A DNA stretch of 12,638 nucleotides, taken from DASRFS01 sp035260725. Lineage in GTDB: Bacteria; Patescibacteriota; Microgenomatia; Levybacterales; UBA12049. Below the pieces are notes generated by a model. That model was not told the origin of the DNA. It worked only from the letters and a program-made list of their open reading frames with translations, and searched no databases. Shown here piece by piece: positions 10,533-12,638 of this stretch; position 1 is the stretch's first letter, and the number at the start of each line of letters is the position of its first letter. The translations under genes and the position numbers were made by a program. Location: the NCBI GenBank assembly GCA_035260725.1, contig DATFUR010000028.1, positions 1 to 12,638 of the forward strand, read 5' to 3'.

Positions 10533-12638
10533 TTAAGGCGTAGCACTAGGAGTCGGGGACGGTGTGCTATCCGATACGCTTCTGGTTGAAGTTTCCGTTG
10601 GCGGGTGGTAAAGCGGATCGTCTTTGTAATTCTCGTCAACCCATGCGTTAATTCCCTCCTGCCATCTATTCTTGCCATCTGTTGAAATAGGGTCGTTTTC
10701 TTTAAAAACTATATAATTTTTTACATCGTATTGTCCGTGATCCACTTCGCTTTGCGATGCTATTTTACCGTTGTCTTTTGAAATTTTAAGTTTTATGTAG
10801 ATAGGAGAGGGACCTTGTGGCTCTGTTCCTTTTATAAAGTATTCCGATCTAGTAGGTTTTCCGTCAACGACTGTTCCACCGCCATAAGCGTCTACATTCA
10901 TAGCAATTACATTGTCCGGTTTTACAAAATCTTCGTTAGGTTTATTTTTTAAAGCCTCCAAAATTATTCTTCTCCAAATTGGAGTCGCGCCCGTAACTCC
11001 GGAGGCGATTGCTCCCATAGGACTGTTGTCGTTATTTCCAACCCACGTTGCAACCAAAACACTAGGGGTCCAGCCGATTGCCCAATTATCTCTCTTGTCG
11101 TCTGTCGTTCCAGTTTTTACGGCGATTGTTCGGCTTGTGTTTAAATAACTATTAACTCCAAAAGTAATAAGCCTTGCATTGTTATCCAAAAGCATATGCG
11201 AAATAATAAAGGCTACCTCCGACGGAATAACTCTATTTTTATTTACATCTTCCTTTTTATATAGTGTGTTTCCCGATCGATCGGTAACTTTTAAAATAGA
11301 TATCGGCTCGACCTTATAGCCTCCATTTGCAAAAGTAGAATAAGCCGTTGCAAGCTCTATAGGTAAAACCTCTCCTCCTCCTAAAGTTATGGATAAACCG
11401 AATTTATTGACATTATCTGTTGTAGGGGAAAGAGTGGAAATTCCCATATCGAAAGCTTTCTGCATCATATTTTTAATTCCAACAAGAGACAGCATTTTAA
11501 CAGCAGGAACATTTAAAGAGCTGCCCAAATCAAACCGCATTTGTACAGGACCGTGATATTTCCCATCATAATTTACAGGTATATAATCTTTTCCGCCCTG
11601 GTTTGGAAACACAGTTTTCGTATCCATAATTAGAGTTGCAGCCGTGTAGCCTTTCTCAAGAGCAGTTGCGTACATAACCGGCTTTATGGAAGACCCCGGC
11701 TGTCTGTGCCCTTGAGTTATGACATTAAACTGCCCTTCGAAGGAAACTTTTTTATTGTTAATATTGGCCGACTGCGTTGCAAAAAAATCCCGGCTTCCAA
11801 CCATTGCTAAAATTTCGCCTGATTTTGGATCCAAAACTATACTGGCTCCGTTTCCTACATCAAGAGATCTCGCACTATCCACTTCTTCTTTAACTATTTT
11901 CTCCGCAGCCTGCTGAAGTTTGTAATCCAATGTTGTCGTAATTGTTAATCCTCCTGATTCAACCAAATTCACTCCAAACTTATCTATCAAAAGCTTCTTA
12001 ACATAAAATGAAAAATGCGGAGCCTTTATTGAATCTGTTTTATCCAGAAATTTTACGCTAGGTAGTTCGGCGACTGCCTTTTGCTCTTCTTTTGTTGTTA
12101 TGTAACCGTCCTCTCTCATTCTTCTCAAAACATCTTTTGTTCTTCCAATATAGGCTTTAGGATATTCTCCATAAGGGGAATAATAAGTTGGGCTTTGCGG
12201 GAAACCTGCCAAAATTGCAGACTCGACCAAAGTTAGATCTTTAGATTTTTTTCCAAAATACTGCTCCGATGCGGTTTCTATTCCAACATTAGTTCCACCA
12301 TACGGAGCAACATTTAAATAAAGTTCCAAAATTTGATTTTTGCTATATTTTTTATCGACCTGAATCGCCAAGATGAACTCTTTAATTTTCCTAGGAATGG
12401 AACGTTCGTTCGTGAGAAGTGCATTTTTTACAAGCTGTTGCGTTAGGGTAGAACCTCCCGTAAAACTGCGTCTCAAAATAGGATCAATAAAAATACCTCT
12501 CAAAAACCCTGTAACCGAGAATCCTTGATTTCGGTAAAAATCTTTGTCTTCCGTTGCAATTGTTGCTTCTTGTATGGCCTTGGGGATATCTTTTAATTCA
12601 ACGTATGTTCTATTTTGGTCTCCGTAGATATCGTATAA
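10533..12638 (-). CDS. Class A penicillin-binding protein (GT51 glycosyltransferase plus transpeptidase), 5' end outside window
   Basis: 701 residues are visible; the frame stays open to the right edge, so the N-terminus with its membrane anchor is missing. Bifunctional PBPs polymerise lipid II into glycan strands and cross-link them outside the membrane. The GT51 part shows ATIATEDKDFY with the catalytic Glu (visible residue 30), GGSTLTQQLVKN, RKIKEFILAIQVDKKYSKNQILELYLN, and NVAPYGG. The usual His of EDxxFYxHxG is Asn here (RNQG). The transpeptidase has the SxxK serine in PGSSIKP (codons near 11680-11700), SLN in GSSLNVPAV, and KTGTTDDKRDNWA. The tail ends in a Pro/Ser/Thr-rich low-complexity segment (STPSPTPSATP). 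An internal TTG at 12501-12503 is not the start. It is transcribed towards pheT. Confidence 0.95.
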   Translation of the reverse strand, partial: LYDIYGDQNRTYVELKDIPKAIQEATIATEDKDFYRNQGFSVTGFLRGIFIDPILRRSFTGGSTLTQQLVKNALLTNERSIPRKIKEFILAIQVDKKYSKNQILELYLNVAPYGGTNVGIETASEQYFGKKSKDLTLVESAILAGFPQSPTYYSPYGEYPKAYIGRTKDVLRRMREDGYITTKEEQKAVAELPSVKFLDKTDSIKAPHFSFYVKKLLIDKFGVNLVESGGLTITTTLDYKLQQAAEKIVKEEVDSARSLDVGNGASIVLDPKSGEILAMVGSRDFFATQSANINNKKVSFEGQFNVITQGHRQPGSSIKPVMYATALEKGYTAATLIMDTKTVFPNQGGKDYIPVNYDGKYHGPVQMRFDLGSSLNVPAVKMLSLVGIKNMMQKAFDMGISTLSPTTDNVNKFGLSITLGGGEVLPIELATAYSTFANGGYKVEPISILKVTDRSGNTLYKKEDVNKNRVIPSEVAFIISHMLLDNNARLITFGVNSYLNTSRTIAVKTGTTDDKRDNWAIGWTPSVLVATWVGNNDNSPMGAIASGVTGATPIWRRIILEALKNKPNEDFVKPDNVIAMNVDAYGGGTVVDGKPTRSEYFIKGTEPQGPSPIYIKLKISKDNGKIASQSEVDHGQYDVKNYIVFKENDPISTDGKNRWQEGINAWVDENYKDDPLYHPPTETSTRSVSDSTPSPTPSATP

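Noticed and set aside
10541..10569. Inverted repeat TAGCAC/GTGCTA near the pheT-PBP junction as a terminator
   Set aside because: Only 6 bp with a 17-nt loop, no T-tract on either strand, and located inside the coding sequence of the PBP tail.
1..12638. CRISPR array, insertion sequence, prophage, toxin-antitoxin or defence system
   Set aside because: I looked for regularly spaced repeats, transposase motifs, terminal inverted repeats and typical defence domains on both strands and saw none. The GNAT protein has no adjacent RHH/DUF1778-type antitoxin, so a GNAT toxin-antitoxin pair is not supported.

Overview
The window is an AT-rich, gene-dense bacterial chromosomal segment. It most likely comes from a member of the Candidate Phyla Radiation (Patescibacteria), probably the Microgenomates group. 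The evidence is that essential proteins have lost whole domains: trigger factor lacks its PPIase domain, ThrRS lacks the N-terminal TGS and editing domains, and PheT lacks the EMAPII-like tRNA-binding domain. Intergenic spaces are very short, most genes have no Shine-Dalgarno (SD) sequence, and one protein resembles a family I associate with Microgenomates (DUF5660-like). TGA is used as a stop (trigger factor, GNAT, infC), which argues against the UGA-recoding Gracilibacteria and Absconditabacteria. The taxonomic placement is an inference from family recognition; no search was run.

Left part (1-2375). A minus-strand tRNA-Leu(CAG) diverges from two tandem paralogous exported lysozyme/transglycosylase-like proteins (169-750 and 882-1430). 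Between the paralogs lies a perfect consensus sigma70 promoter whose transcript would run straight into two tandem terminator-like hairpins. tRNA-Leu(UAG) follows, then a short trigger factor gene only 8 nt after the tRNA.

Middle part (2376-5138). A promoter overlapping the end of tig drives a translationally coupled pair of uncharacterised proteins (201 and 144 aa). Next comes a structured leader: a long hairpin, a terminator and the only strong SD of the window, preceding a 61-aa orphan protein. tRNA-Val(GAC) with encoded CCA has its own promoter and is followed after 4 nt by a GNAT acetyltransferase, an HD-domain protein (ATGA overlap) and a small membrane protein resembling DUF5665.

Right part (5153-12638). 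A translation gene cluster runs thrS-infC-rpmI-(small ORF)-rplT-pheS-pheT, the same order as in E. coli. It is tightly packed, and infC starts at a TTG inside thrS. It converges, with one base between stop codons, on a minus-strand class A penicillin-binding protein (GT51 plus transpeptidase) that runs off the right edge.

The most unusual material is regulatory: the 3436-3602 leader, in which three GGGAGG/GGAGGT segments could compete for one CCTCC segment; the promoter plus tandem hairpins at 759-874; and the repeated near-leaderless arrangement, including two coding genes placed directly behind tRNAs. No CRISPR array, insertion sequence, prophage or defence system is visible. No gap longer than 300 bases lacks a gene.
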